A program made the position numbers and the translations under genes. Below are positions 47,350 through 59,846 of a stretch of 64,000 nucleotides of DNA, one piece after another; the stretch's first letter is position 1, and every line of letters begins with the position of its first letter. The notes under the pieces are model-generated. The model was not told the origin of the DNA, did not search any database, and was given only the letters and a program-made list of their open reading frames with translations. The stretch comes from Sistotremastrum niveocremeum HHB9708. Its lineage: Eukaryota > Basidiomycota > Agaricomycetes > Sistotremastrales > Sistotremastraceae. The stretch is taken from the NCBI GenBank assembly GCA_001630475.1, contig KV419403.1, forward strand, positions 788,159 to 852,158, written 5' to 3'.

Positions 47350-48563
47350 TCACAGTCCGACACTCCTCACGTTCGACAGCGTAGCTTCAACCAACTCCGA
47401 TAGGACAGAGTTCGATGGATCCGCTCTATGAACTGAGCCCCCAAAAATCCCATCGTAAGTACCACGTCACATCCTGATTATCGAACGATAGCGAGATCTT
47501 ACCTGAGCTTAATTTAATTACAGCATGCGGAGGAACAGGCAAAGCCATCAACGGAGCTTTGAAGCGACTTCCGAATAAAGATTCGGCTTCCTCTATCGCT
47601 CGGGCTTGTCTCGCTTCTTCTGATTCTCTGACTTCACCTTCAAGTTCGGTTTCGGGATCAAGTCCTTCTCTCATGCTGTACTCGCATTCTTCGACGAGGT
47701 AATCGAACTTGGTCACGACCGCTACCACTGGAGCTGTCAATTGATCAGCGCCAAGACGAGGCTGAGTGAAAAAGCTTTGAATGCAAACAAACTGTCATAC
47801 CTGAACTTAAGGACTCGGAAAAGAATGCTCTGTCTTCTAGACCTAAAGGCCTTGATTTGCTGGCTGAGAGGCAATACCTATCGAGACATCGACTTTGTCA
47901 GCTCTATACATCAAGAGAATATACAGGGGATCAAATCAATTCGAGATCGTCTCACCAAACCATGTGCACTTTCTCAAACTGATCCTCCTTTTTATCCCTC
48001 CTCTGCAAGAACTCTTTGACGATATCAAACTCCGCATGAGAACCCGCCTCAAATCCGTTCGAGTCATGTGCTATGAATCCCTCCTTGGTCACTGCGACTA
48101 GCTCCTTGTCTATCTTGTTTCCAACACACTTATCGATCAGGATGAGTTTACTGTCCGATATATTGGTACCGTCAACGGCAAGAGGACGCACCTTCCCATT
48201 CCGTGCCGCTTCGAGCTATGACAGAAGTGCGAGAATTTATAGTTTATCGGAACACCCCTTTGGATGATCAACTCACAATCTTATCACCACAGAATTTCTC
48301 GAGAATAGTCGTCTTCCCACATCCCGTCGGACCGATGATTAACACACGAAGACTAGTTTTCGATGACGAGCTATCGAGAGATTTGATACAGTCAGCATAT
48401 CCAAATGTTAATCAATGAACCATTTTGCGACACGAGTGAACAATGAGACTTACCGGGAGCCGAAGATCTTCGAGCGAATTTTCTCGAGAAAATGGTCTAT
48501 CGAAAATGAAACGAGATCGGCACTTCTACTAAGCAGTGTGTGTTCGAGATTCATACCATACAT
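47350..48563 (-). CDS. G-domain (AIG1/P-loop GTPase-type) protein
   Basis: Six exons (48454-48563, 48277-48352, 47956-48215, 47801-47877, 47503-47733, 47350-47432) give 278 residues. Nucleotide-binding motifs are intact: G1 GPTGCGKTT at residues 44-52, G3 in AHDSNGFEAG, and G4 TKFD at 182-185 after APVVAVV. The blocks FDIVKEFLQRR and VHMVWYCLSASKSRP are typical of the large basidiomycete family of G-domain proteins related to AIG1/Era-type GTPases. It should bind and hydrolyse GTP in the cytosol; its role is unknown. It contrasts with the neighbouring Rho-like genes, which have lost all these motifs. Start at 48563; a second in-frame Met follows two codons later. Confidence 0.88.
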
Positions 48564-50598
48564 TCTTTCAAGTCAGCTGATCAGATTTCGAATCCAAGAA
48601 CACTAGTAGTAATCGAAGGGGAGTGAGAAAGCGACGTGGCGAGAAGGAGAAGAGATCGTCCAAGTTGCATTACCCAGGTTGCAGTACCATGACGAGTCTT
48701 GACCACGTGTTTAAGATGCCATAGCCTCACGAGCGCTTGTGTACAGGCTGTGGTATAAAAATTCCCGCTACGTTAGTAAGCGGGTCTGTATACCTGGTCA
48801 TTAAGGGGTTATCTTAACTTAATAAGTACAAAACTGGCGGATTTTGGGGAAACTTTCAAATAAGCTTTCAAATAATCCTTTTCCCATAATTACTTTGGAA
48901 AGGCGAGAAAATGGGACAAGCAACACCTGTTGTATGTGAGTGGTTGTAAGGAGGGTAACAGTAGACCGCTCAGTCCTTTTGTGAAACACCAGAATATAAT
49001 GGTTGGGAGAGCAAGAACATGATCTGTACGGAGATCTAAGACTTCCTGAATGGCGTGGTCCGAGTCTGGCAGCGTTCAAATCACCTCCCCTCTTAGGTGC
49101 TCGTCGTCGAGACCGAGTGGAAGGTCGTAGCGGGACTTGCTGCGTGCGCGCAGCTTTTACGGTAATTATCTATAAATGACGAGCATAGCATCAACGTGGT
49201 TTATGGTCAGACTCTATCAGGCTGATGATCGCATGGACTGAATACTGAACTCGGGAGTGAACCCTTGGCATTGGAACTGAAGCCTAATTATAGGAGCGAT
49301 GAGACGGTCCTTCGCTACTTCGGATCCGCTTTCCAACCAGCCTATTTTCGCTCATTTTTCAGTCCTGCTCTTGGAAGAATCCTCGGCCGATCTACGAGAA
49401 GTCATAATAAGAATGAGAATGACTTAATAGACGGTCCCTCACAATGAGACAGAAACGAGCACTCTCTTCTAGTGGGTGCCGTTCATCTTTGCCGTCTCCG
49501 TTTCCTGCGACTCCAAAGGATACCTTGCGGAACTACGGCACGCATCCGCTCGAATCAGGAGATCAATTGAAGCCAGCAGCTATTTATGAAAGAGCCATTC
49601 AGTCGTACGAATGACCTCAGTGCTCTACGTGTGCGACATAGTCCGGTACTGCGAGTAATAAACTGCATAGGAAAAGGTCGCCAGAACCCAGAGCAAGAGA
49701 ACAAGCATACGAGGCCCTTCTAGCTTTCGTTTTGGTGGTTCGAGTCAGCCTTTCCCGCTGAGTGACTGGTTGAGCAAGAGGGATCACTGGATTTCAGATA
49801 CTAGTCTTGAGAAACAGGGCTCTGCAGGAGCACAACCCAGTCGCACTGTTGATAGATGACCTGCGATGGCAGTGAATATCTTCTGTGACATTACGAGACG
49901 CGACGTCGTATGTCAAGTCCGCTTATAATAGCTTCACTCTGCAGACAAGCCAGACATTCGTCCGTGCTGATAAACCCAGAAGTCTCCGTGTGCGAGGTAA
50001 TACATTGCAGTGAGTGATGAACATGATATGCATCCGAAAGTGTCGACAGAGACCAGAAGCAGACAAGGCCATTTTCGTGTCGTGTCGTTCAAGCCAGCGT
50101 TTCGTGATGATCTATTGAATGACAGACAGAAAAGTCGGGATTTTGAGTGAGGATATTGCCAATGATGCGTTTACAGGAGGACACTACGGCCGCACCATTG
50201 AAAGGTGAACGATTGCTCGTCCGAGGCAAGTGCAAGGCGTACGCGGGTGAGGACAAAACGTTTTGCTTACATAATGCTCTCGCGTTTCCGACTTTGCGAT
50301 GCTCATGTCTTTGCTCATGTCTGAAAGATCTTGCTTGTCTTCGATGCTTCAAGCCTTCGACCTCGATCTTGCCTCGATCAAATTACTCATGCTACCATTA
50401 TGACACCTCAACGACAGCGAGATATTCTCCTGAATATCTCTCATATTTTCCTGTGCATGGCGGCGTCGGCGCTATCTGTTGCACCGCCTCTATTGAATGG
50501 CACCATGGTGCCCTAACCCTAGCTCTCACCCCTTTCGACCTCTCGTTTCGCTCTGGTCCATCTTCAGCCCCAAGCCCCCGCTCACGTCTCATGAAGCC
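48564..50598. other. Long intergenic region; right part is the duplicated R5 promoter
   Basis: 48564 to about 50300 contains only short frames. About 50330-50598 is highly similar, in inverted orientation, to 60898-61380 upstream of R6 (shared TACCT/GCCTCGATCAAATT.CTCATGCT and CACCTCAACGACAGCGAGAT), so promoter and leader were duplicated with the gene. No other gene is supported. Confidence 0.5.
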
Positions 50599-50602
50599 AT
50601 GA
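50591..50602 (+). promoter_or_regulatory. Minimal uORF overlapping the R5 start
   Basis: ATG AAG CCA TGA; its stop overlaps the main ATG at 50599. R6 has the equivalent ATG AAG TGA overlapping its own ATG. Such stop-restart overlaps usually lower or regulate translation of the main frame. Confidence 0.5.
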
Positions 50603-51624
50603 GGTCAGTCTCGCGCTGGCGCCGTGAAAGACAAATTCCTTCACATCCGTATCCTCCGATCGAGTTCAGCATTGGTCTTCAGAACCTTGAATTGCCTGCA
50701 GCCGTCTCTTTGTCTATCAGGCTGCTTACTTTTGGTGATCTCTCATCCGTACGCCCAGGTTTGTGAAAGGATCTCATGTCATTCTGATAAATTTGGTAGC
50801 CTCGGAATGAGTTGTTCGCGGGACTGGACAGGGAAAGCTTTGGTGGGCATTATCGCGGGCTCAGGCCTTTGGTACGCATTCCTCACGACTCAATCCCAAA
50901 GACCTCATAATCCCCTATGTTTATTCCAGACAGTTGATGGCACAGATAGAAACATTAAGTTCGATTTGTCGTGTTGTCCACGAAAGGAATGCGTAGAAAC
51001 ACGTTGGGGCAGACCGATGAGAGTACCAAGGAGTCAGGCGAGTTTCTATTACTATACCATACACCGGCTCTGTAAGTTCATCTACCACGTTCGTATGAGT
51101 TTCCTAACGGAGAGTTACTCTTCACCAGTCGCTTTGAAAACCATCGTTGTGGTCTTAAACTTCAGCGTTATTTCTCGAACTTCCATTCAAGAGATGAAAG
51201 AGACCTGGGAAGATAGGTACTTTCATCTCACACAATTCTTCTCCTCGTCGGAACGTGCAAAGCCAATTCTTCTACTGGTTGGTTCTGAGACGCAATTGAG
51301 ATCCGATCCTGAGATCATGCATAAAGCGTTATCAACCCCAGGAGAAGGCCCGATCCTCCCAGAAGAAGGAGAACGAGTAGCAAGAGAGATAGGGGCGGCT
51401 AGATATATGGAATGTGAAACGGGAAATGTTGATCACCTCAACGCGATCCTTCAAGAGGTATTCCTTCTGCCATTTGCAAATGCTGAGTTGGATAACATCT
51501 TGACTGACAGACCATGCGACTCGGATGGAATCTCGCTCAAGATCGAATGACAGACACTCTTATATACCGAGCTGAGAAGTGGTTGACTGCGAAATGGTCG
51601 ACTTTCAAAGGCTCTGACCGCTAG
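50599..51624 (+). CDS. R5: Rho-derived GTPase-like protein, motifs lost
   Basis: Exons 50599-50748, 50800-50871, 50930-51071, 51129-51457 and 51511-51624 give 268 residues with all phases consistent. Exon 1 ends in LPAAVSLSIRLLTFGDLSS (P-loop position, no GKT). Exon 3 has IKFDLSCCPRKE then TRWGRPMRVPRSQASFYYY, the family's replacement for the DTAG loop. Exon 4 is the Rho-like half: VVVLNFSVISRTSIQEMKE, LLLVGSETQLRSDPEIM, PILPEEGERVAREIGAARY, MECETGN. Exon 5 encodes a conserved tail (MRLGWN..., AEKWLTAKWSTFKGSDR) with no prenylation box. Nearest relative is R6, including promoter, introns and tail. It keeps an intact frame, so it is probably expressed despite lost GTP-binding motifs. Confidence 0.87.
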
Positions 51625-52227
51625 TAAATCGTTGTCTCCCGTCATGGTGTAATCCTTGCCAATTTCTCGAGTTTCTTCTATGTATGGTTACCGTGTTTGT
51701 TATTTCTGCACGTAGATGTGATAGCCCTTATTATTTGGATCAACCGGTCTGAACTTAAAATTCCACCGCGTGGACGAAAATTCGATTCACGTACCTCGTA
51801 GTGGTCACTCGCAGCAAAGGACAGTGCGACCAATTGTCGTCACTATAGCTTTGTAGCAACATGATAAGTTTCAGTCAGTCATATGCTCATGAGATGACAA
51901 CACGTGTTGGAATTTTGAGCGTTGATCTCAAAAGATCGACAACACGCCTTCTGAAATCAATTCTCGCTGAACAAAAGCCTCCGCATGGAGAGTGTATTAG
52001 GTGTATGAGCCAGCGCGTCCGGGTCGGTACGATCGAATGATGAGCTAGATAATACGAGGCCTTTTGGATTCATAATTTTGACAGGGGTTGGTAATGTTCC
52101 CGGGTCATCTCGCTCGAACGGTCATTACGCATTTTATTCGTTAACACCCAAGAGTCAAGACATATAACAGGAAACACAACATCATCATCCTCGTCTCGGC
52201 ATCAAACCAACATAAAAACCGAAAAGC
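51625..52227. other. Convergent intergenic region
   Basis: Between the 3' ends of R5 and the peptide transporter. No coding frame supported. Confidence 0.4.
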
Positions 52228-54393
52228 CTAATGCTCGATCTCCTGATGCTTTAAAACCTCATCATTCGTCCTATGTCCCTTCCCAATAGCATTCTCACTC
52301 TCCTCATACTGATCCCTCTTATAGAAACACAGATAAAAGGCCATTCCTGCTAGGAACGATGCGATTGCGATGCCGGTGTAGTTGCCTACGAGCTTAGGAT
52401 CTTCGGCAACAGGTCTACATAATAAAGTTTAGTGAAATTCGACGAAAGGGAGGGATGGGACGTACGAGAGGGCAGCGTTAATAGCATTACCGATGGCTGT
52501 CATGAACAAGAACACGCTCATGACGACACTCTTCATGCGCTTAGGAGCCTTGTTGTAGGCGTACTCAAGTCCGGTAATAGAAGCGAAGATCTCCGAGATG
52601 GCAATCAACACATACGGCGGAACCTGAATCCAAACCGACAACGACGACGGAGTATCACAAGATGATACGAACGATCCACAAGGGTTCGTTTTGTAGATAA
52701 AGTGTTGGAGGACGGCGGAGTAGACCATTGCGAGTGCACCGAACATGAAGCCGAGCCAGATTCGGAAGATGGGGCGTGCGACGAAGCCCATACGTCTGAG
52801 GCCGGGGTAGACGAGGGTGTCCATGATGGGGATGAGGATGATGAGTGCGATTGGGTCGAAGTTTTGGATGAGGTCGTTGGGGGTTCCATTGAGCGTCATC
52901 GTTCCGGCCATCGAAACCAAATTGGTGGTGATTTGGTTGTATGAGATCCAGTAAAGCTATGATTGACTGGTTAGATTTGAGAACGAAGGGAGGGGAGGGG
53001 AGACGTACGGGGTAGAAGAGGAAGATCTGACATGCGCGAGCGGTACGCTTGACTTCTTCGACGAAGGCATCATCCCATGTGATCCAGTGTTCTCGGCGGC
53101 TGTCAAGAGCGCGACCAACGATCTTCTCATCGGCAGCTCCGGAGCCTTGAATGGTTTTGTGGAAGTGAGGCTTCGCACGATTCCAAATGCCGGTCTCCTT
53201 AGTCTACGATCACAAAATATATAAGTCAAACGAAATGTGAAAGATTAGGGAGAACGTACCTCGCGAAGGAAACGGATGGGATGAGTCCAGAATCCACCCA
53301 TGGCGATTCTCCAACATCTCCATACCTCCATTACGATGCTACCCTTAGGAGGTACCTTGTAGTACGCCTTTCGGCTTGCGATAAGCACGATAGGTGTACC
53401 GAGGAAGACGACGGTAGGGAGGAGGTAAGCCAACCAGAAACCGACATGTCGTTCAGATTCGGTGGTGGCAATGGCGGAGAGTGAGCCGACGTTGATGCAC
53501 CAGTAGAAGATGTTATAGATACGGGTGATAGTGACGTTAGGGTCGACGATGACTCGTTCGCCTGAAGGGAGGGTACGGACGAACATCCTCGACTTGCGAT
53601 ACTGATCCGCAACGAGAGGAGAGACGTTTGCTTTGATACCACCCGTACCGGTAGCGACGATGATGGCGCCGACGATCCATCCTGGGAATCCGGCACCAGC
53701 TCGGAGGGCCGAAGGAATGGAAGTGAGAGTGATGATGAGAAGGCCGATGAAGTAAATGAAGCAGAAGACGGTGATGGTCTTATATCGGCCCCATTTCGAG
53801 TCAGCGATGATCGCACCGATAATGGGAGTGATGTAGGCCAAGAACGAGAACATGTTTTGGAGGCCTGTCGCCGTCGTCTGTGTTCGGCCTAGAGCACCGG
53901 CAGGGGCGGGTGAGCCTGGGGGAGGTGCGCCGGTGCCTGAACCACCGTCTGGAAGTGGGTTTTGGAGGTAGTTCTGGAAGGGGCCTGAGAGACCATAGTA
54001 CGCAAATCGTTCGCAGAGTTCGACGATGACGACGGAGTATGCGGCGATGGGAATTTTGTCGGCTATGCGACGGAGAGTACGTTGGTCTTCTTCGGTTGGC
54101 TCTTCGAGAGGGTTGCCATCCTCGTCGACGAAAGAGTCGGCGTCGATGTCGGTCGATGAGGCCTCGTAAGTATTATGGTCGTGATCGTCTGATGAAAATT
54201 TTTTCTCAGAGGGGTAAACAGAAGTAGATTGGTCGTTAGAAGGCCTCAGAGCAGTGTCAGCATTGACGAGGTCAACTTCGCGAGCGGTGGCCATGTTGAC
54301 TAGCAGTAGCTCGTTCTCCTCGTCGTCAGACCTAGTCTTGGTACGGTGGGAGGGGAAGAGAGAAGTGGGGTTCTTGAGAAGACGATTGAGCAT
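52228..54393 (-). CDS. POT/PTR2 proton-coupled di/tripeptide transporter
   Basis: Four exons (53260 to 54294 or 54393, 53009-53203, 52466-52956, 52228-52414) give 635 residues from Met 54294, or 668 from Met 54393. Family motifs are present: ExxERFxYY in VELCERFAYYGLSGPF (residues 92-106 of the shorter form), the second PTR2 signature FSFLAYITPIIGAIIADSKW, and FYWCINVGSLSAI. About 12 hydrophobic helices are visible, with the usual cytosolic loop rich in charged residues after helix 6. An acidic about 70-residue N-terminal extension precedes the membrane part. It imports small peptides with protons across the plasma membrane, a natural partner in nutrition for the pyroglutamyl-peptidase, though not in the same cluster. 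The start choice is open. Confidence 0.93.
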
Positions 54394-55809
54394 GATATAT
54401 CCATTCCTTGCCTGAGCTTCTGTGCCCCTGTGTCGTCGACTAAGTGGAGGGCAGAACGCTTGGTCACTGTAAGAGCCAGAGTGCTCCACGCGATTCCTGT
54501 GATTCCCTTTCCGGATATGGCCGCCAAGCCGTTCCCGGTCGGCGCTCGGCAAGTCGTTTGAGCAAAGAGGGCGTGTTCTTCGTGCGACCTTTGCACTTGT
54601 CCATGCGGTGAGCTTTCATGCGTAATACGATGTGTTTCATTGGCTGATTTGTTTCACTTTGAACGTTTCGAAATTTGAAGAAGACATCGATAATATACAA
54701 GCAGAGGCTTGGACGCACTCAGGAGAGCCGGATTGAAAGGAGTTATCGGTATCTTCTCCTCAATCGATCCAGAATTCGCTCCTTTCTTTCCCTGTTTCAT
54801 CGCTGTCATCTCCTGAGCCCGACACTCTGCTCAATTATTTACTCCTGCCATCCCTCGGTTTCTCCATACCCGACGTAGCCGCTCCGATCCAATATCGGAA
54901 AGGAATATGCCGAACTCCGGAGCCGGAGCGGAAATTAGATCACCGATCGCGATCGACTTACTCGATTAGATCGATCTGGCTTATCGCCGAGCCGCGGAGC
55001 GCATGGATAATCTTGATTCTGACCTTCTGCGTCATCCGTGTTGTCTCCAATTGCTCGTGTGAGATGATAAGCATATGGTCATTTTGACGTCGTGTGGATT
55101 TGGTTCCGTTCCATCTGAGGTCATTTCTAATCCACCTGCCCTGATCGTTCTGACTAAAAATATCTCAAAGACTCGCTTCGTCTCGTCTAATGTCTAATTG
55201 AAGTCTCACACGACCAACATTCAGCTCATTAACCAGCATCTCGTCGTTCGAGTACTGACAATGACATGTGATCATCTGTTGAGACAATGACACCTTATCT
55301 CGCTTCTTAGTACTTCTTGCCATTGATTATGCTCTGACCGAAACTGTCAATTAGGGCCCAGTATCTCGTTTCCGACCCACACCGTCAGGCGAACTCCTTA
55401 TCAGACCTTGCGTCACACGAATTTACAACGTCTGGAACAGTGTCTTGGCATCAGTCTAGAGTAAGTCTTGAGACTTTCTTACCTTATTTGCTTCCGGGAC
55501 CGAGTGGATCGGCTTAAGCGTACGATTACTGGTTTCGTCACAAAGAATCTGGATAGTGAAATCTTGGAAATCCAGAAATCAGCAATTGCCGCTATCGTCA
55601 AGAAGGTCTTATTACTGGGAGTGCTTTACTAGAATTCATTGATGCGAGAGACGCACTTGCCAAGTTCCAGACCGAACTCAACCTCGGACGGCGTGAATAC
55701 CGTTGAATTCTTTTCGAATCAGTATATCGAACACAACACAACCTATAAACGCAAATATCCCGTTTCTTCAACCCATTCATCCTCCAATGGATTCCATTCG
55801 CCCTGCTGG
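54394..55809. other. Intergenic region, transporter promoter
   Basis: Upstream of the transporter and 3' of R4. Palindromic GATCGCGATC-type sequence near 54944-54955 and repeated GGAGCCGGAGCGG could be regulator sites; no regulator can be assigned. No gene is supported. Confidence 0.35.
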
Positions 55810-56852
55810 CTATAATACACACATCCTGTCTCGACCATAAGCCAAACTCAACGCCTACGAAAACAAAATCAGTTTCTCAAAGTCCGTATTCCGAATGAAG
55901 AACTCCAGACCTCACAAATCACTGCATCAAGATGATCAGGATTCCCCTGCTCACATTCAATATACTTCTCATATCCATATTTCCCTGCGAATCGTTCTCC
56001 CTCTTCAGGAAGCACAGGCCCTGGCCCGTTCTTCTCGTTCTTCGGATCGCTGGTACCAGTCATGAGTTCATGGACTAGTTCAGGTTGGGATCTTTGTTCA
56101 ATTCCCCAGCCTGTTAGGATTGCGCTTATGGGATTTATCCACCAGCCCCTGGAGTGATATGTTTTGTGAATATCCTTTAACGAAGAGCGAGACATAACGT
56201 CGAAGCAAAACAGGGCGACAGAGTCACTATGCATCTGGGGACTAACTATTAACGATCATGAGTGACTGAGTTGCAAGAGAGTTTTGGAGGATGGGACGCA
56301 CGGTATACGTCATGGAAATAATAATGAAACGCTCGAAAGAACGTCCGACTTTTCGGTTTATGCACCGAGACCCGACGTTCGAGTCTCGTTGTTCGTGATC
56401 GGATCTTTGAATTTGGCCAGCATGTGAACAGAAGGTCGACGACGAGATTCGATCGAGTTATGAGTGTGCTCATGGTTGAGGGTACCCAGACGGACTGTGT
56501 CAACGTCGTTAAAAGGAATAAAAATTCAAACATTGAGGGGATGAGAATTATACCTTCTTCTTTTTATCGACACGTTCTGCATGTTGCCAGACATACGGCT
56601 CAATATTCTCATTCGCATTATAAGCTCTCGCAATGATATGAGAAATGAAAAGCTCCTGTTTCAAAATCGTAAAAAAATCAAATTTATTACATAGATTGGA
56701 TGCCATACCATTCGAGTCGGGGTACATCCGATAATCCGGATTCGTAGCTCCCGACGATCAGATCGAGGGATACGTGAGCGATCTAGGTGAGGTTTGAACT
56801 TTGATGGATAGGGATTGGCTCGTTCGAGGATTGACGTGACGGTTGGGTGCAT
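55810..56852 (-). CDS. R4: Rho-derived GTPase-like protein, motifs lost
   Basis: Exons 56709-56852, 56554-56655, 56309-56494, 55911-56234 and 55810-55854 give 266 residues, all in phase 0. This copy best preserves the Rho layout in its first half: RELRIRIIGCTPTRM at the P-loop position, then ELFISHIIARAYNANENIEP like the Rho helix and effector loop (LLISYTTNKFPSEYVP). Exon 3 has LVVDLLFTCWPNSKIRS in place of the DTAG loop. Exon 4: SVALFCFDVMSRSSLKDIHK, ILTGWGIEQRSQPELVHEL, PVLPEEGERFAGKYGYEKYI. TKxD is replaced by WGIEQ. The last exon is only 14 codons and lacks most of the tail seen in R5 and R6. The exon 4 donor GTCTGG is weak. Confidence 0.8.
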
Positions 56853-57058
56853 GATCGTGAGTCGTGACGGCGGGAAGCAGGGAAGATGTTGATCGGCGTC
56901 GTGGATGGGATTGTTTGTGAGATGCTGTGCTGCTTCTATTATTAATACTAGTACACGTAAATGGGCGTCAGATTTCGACGATCTGTGCCTGAACGACAGA
57001 ATATCCCGTAGATCACGAATACAGTAGAGGTATAAGAGTTATAATCGAGACTTCTTCC

Positions 57059-57292
57059 ATGGGTGGCGGAGGAGATGAAGTCGTGTTACAGGACATAGCA
57101 AGAATAACCGGTAGGACCGAGGTCTCCTCAACCGTCTTGCTATATTGCGCACAATATCACACTTCGAAGAGAACCGAAATGAGAACAAGAATCGAGAGAT
57201 TGCTACGACGCCTTGTACCAATCGAAGACGCTGATGGTCTCGCAGAGAGGCTATGTGAGACAGGGGTCCGAAGGAAGGTGAATTTCGCGTAG
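57059..57292 (+). CDS. Possible small protein
   Basis: A single open frame of 77 codons with helical, charged composition (MRTRIERLLRRLVPIEDADG). No homology recognised and no splice or promoter support. It may be a chance frame. Confidence 0.2.
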   Translation: MGGGGDEVVLQDIARITGRTEVSSTVLLYCAQYHTSKRTEMRTRIERLLRRLVPIEDADGLAERLCETGVRRKVNFA

Positions 57293-57789
57293 CAAAGAGT
57301 TTTAGAACCTTGAGCATGGGAGGGAAAGTACTGGAGTCGGACTTTTGAGTAAATTGTGACGGAGGAAAACCATTTAAACATCTGCCCACTCGGATGTCAA
57401 GGGAAATTTTAGAGATAGGGGGGTTATTAGGAGAGATACATGAAGGTCAATTTTGACGTATTGAACCGCTACCGCGTGCAAAGTTTCTGAAAGGCTGAGA
57501 GTCGAGCTAGCATCTAGATCGTTTCATTTCGTTCCTGCTTCATGGCAGAGTTTCAGCAGATACTGAGGTAGGGAAGCTTAGTGCCTGAGATTTTAGACCG
57601 AGGAACTGGTGCAGAGTCGAGTAAACTGAAGAGATACGTATACGATAGTACCAGGTTATTCATGCCAGATCCCTCGGCGTCCAGAGAACATTGACGAGCC
57701 GTCCAGATCCGTCTCTATTCTCCCTTCACTCTGTCGTGTGAGCCCACAGTTTGGCTGGTTTTAGATTCTCAAATCGATGATCTGTGAGC

Positions 57790-58040
57790 GTTGCGTGGCC
57801 CTACCGAAGCAGTTTGGCGTCGGAGTTTGAACCATAACTCTCCTGCATTTCGACCTGCTCTTCCCACACCTGTCAACATCCTGAGCAACCCGCCCAAATA
57901 CGTGGAATTTTGAATTAAAGAATGAAATCGAAGTCGACGTAGCGCTGGACTAGCTTGAATAGGTTAAGGAACCATCACGACGGGCGACTCAACAGAGTTA
58001 AAATCGTGGCTAAAATGCCTCGCTGGCAGCATCATCTCTG
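57790..58040 (-). repeat. Duplicated GNAT 5' flank, copy 2
   Basis: Inverted partner of 46740-46990. It lies just before GNAT copy 2 as copy 1 lies before GNAT copy 1. The rest of 56853-58207 holds no supported gene apart from the doubtful frame at 57059. Confidence 0.85.
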
Positions 58041-58207
58041 CAGTGAGGCTACCGAATCGATTGTGTGCTTGAAAGATAAGGATAGCTGATTTGACAGCTC
58101 TGGTGAGTCGCTGTGCTCGTTGTTCATCTCGCGTTTCTGATTCTTTTTCGTTAGGCCTCATCTCCTCGAGACTGCAATATTCGATTTGACCGCATTCTAA
58201 AAACCGC

Positions 58208-59504
58208 ATGGCATCCGCCACGACAGGCGAAACCGACGTCTCTTATCTCAATGATGCCTCCGAGTCTTCACCTTCTCCGCCTCGTCCTCAACCCCTGATG
58301 GTGCGCCTGCCATGGGTCTCTGCATACCGTCCTGAGTCCTGACCGCACAACCTCAGAATCCCGATGTCAATACCTCACTAGACGCATCTACGACCTCCAC
58401 AGAAACATCGGCCACCGAACTCGCGTCCCCTAATATTCTTGTCAAAAAGCTGAGCTATCGTACGATATACCTCCTCTTTATGCGAAGACACGTAATTCTC
58501 ACTCATGCCTCGACTTCTTCCCTTGGCGTTATAGGACAAATTAATATCGCCGTTAATACAATTTTGGAAGCGTTCAAGTTCGATGCGTTCACGAGATATG
58601 TAACGGGACAGACTGTACGTGTCGCCAAGTTTCTTCTCGATCATTGGCAGTGCTTGGCAGTGCTTGTCGTTATATGTCTCACCCTTATTCTTTTGCGCAT
58701 CGCTTTTTCGTCTGATCACTCATGTATCTGCATGATAGGGTATTGATCCGCCTCCTCCCCCTTCCACATTCGCAAAACTCAAGTACGCATTTTACTTCTG
58801 GTACTTCCTCACTCGTCGCATATCCCTCCAAATCGACGACGCCCATTCCCTCATCATCGCCTTTCCACCTCCATCCCTCGTCCAAAACGGAAGCTGGAAA
58901 GACAAATTCATCGATATCGTATTCGGCGGGATGGCGATGATCCTAGCCAAATTCGACGGAGAAGTGGTAAATCGAGTATGTCATGCCGTTGCCTGTCGGT
59001 GATTGAACCGTGCTGAGACGATGTTGGAACTCTTAGAGACGAAGAGAGCTGGAAGGACAGAAAGCGGCGATAGAGAGTTGGCTTGACGGGAGAGGAAAAG
59101 ATATGTATTGCGTTCATCTGCTTGCTACGGATCCAGCGTATCAAGGGCTCGGATACGCTTCGAGATTACTAGACGCTATCGCACGGATCGTACGCTCGTT
59201 CCTCCATACATCCCTCTTCGTAATTATTGACAATCGGTGTGGAAATGATAGGCTGATACGGAAGGACGATCGACGTGGCTTCTTTCTACTGGTCGACATA
59301 ATGCTCCGTTTTATGAGTTACATGGATATGTCACTGTTGGAGAGTTGAGGTTGGGCGGTGAGGATCCGGATTGGATGGGAGAGGAGGTGATATGTCCTGT
59401 GGTACGTTTGTCTGCCCCTAATTTTGGGTGCATGGACTGACTGTTCTGCGATAAAGATGGTGAGAGACGCTCGTTGTGCGTCTGAGATTGAGAAGGCGGA
59501 ATGA
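58208..59504 (+). CDS. GNAT-family N-acetyltransferase, copy 2
   Basis: Seven exons (58208-58300, 58357-58459, 58535-58614, 58739-58975, 59037-59189, 59252-59401, 59457-59504) give 287 residues. Motif A is LLATDPAYQGLGYASRLL and motif B is WLLSTGRHNAPFYELHGYVT. Exons 3 to 6 have exactly the same lengths as in copy 1 (80, 237, 153, 150 bases). The N-terminal exons and the last exon differ most: copy 2 has a Ser/Thr/Pro-rich start and a shorter end (ASEIEKAE). Convergent with R6, 342 bases between stops, mirroring copy 1 with R3. Confidence 0.87.
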
Positions 59505-59846
59505 TAGGGCGCTGAGGTTGAGGTGATGTTTGTTCATAGTGAGGTGTAGTGTCGGGGGAACTGGGTGATGCATGTCAATGAGAGTTATGATGTGACCGAT
59601 GATCATGTGCTTCATACGAGAACTCTCGCTCACCCAGCTCTTGAATTCGTCTTTCTTTGAAGTCGAATAGGTATCTATCCGTATTGCCCCGATTTCAAAC
59701 GCAATGTTGTCCCACCGTCAGAATTTTTTCACTCGTCTTCGTTCGATGTAGGCTTCTTCCTTGTAGAAAGCTCACAATCAAATATATCAGAAACTTGACG
59801 GACTTTTGCAGGATTACGTATACAGCATAGCGGGAGACAACGTTTC

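Noticed and set aside
54900-54990. Palindromic GATC-rich cluster upstream of the transporter as a regulator operator
   Set aside because: Short palindromes of GATC are frequent by chance, and no regulator family can be assigned.
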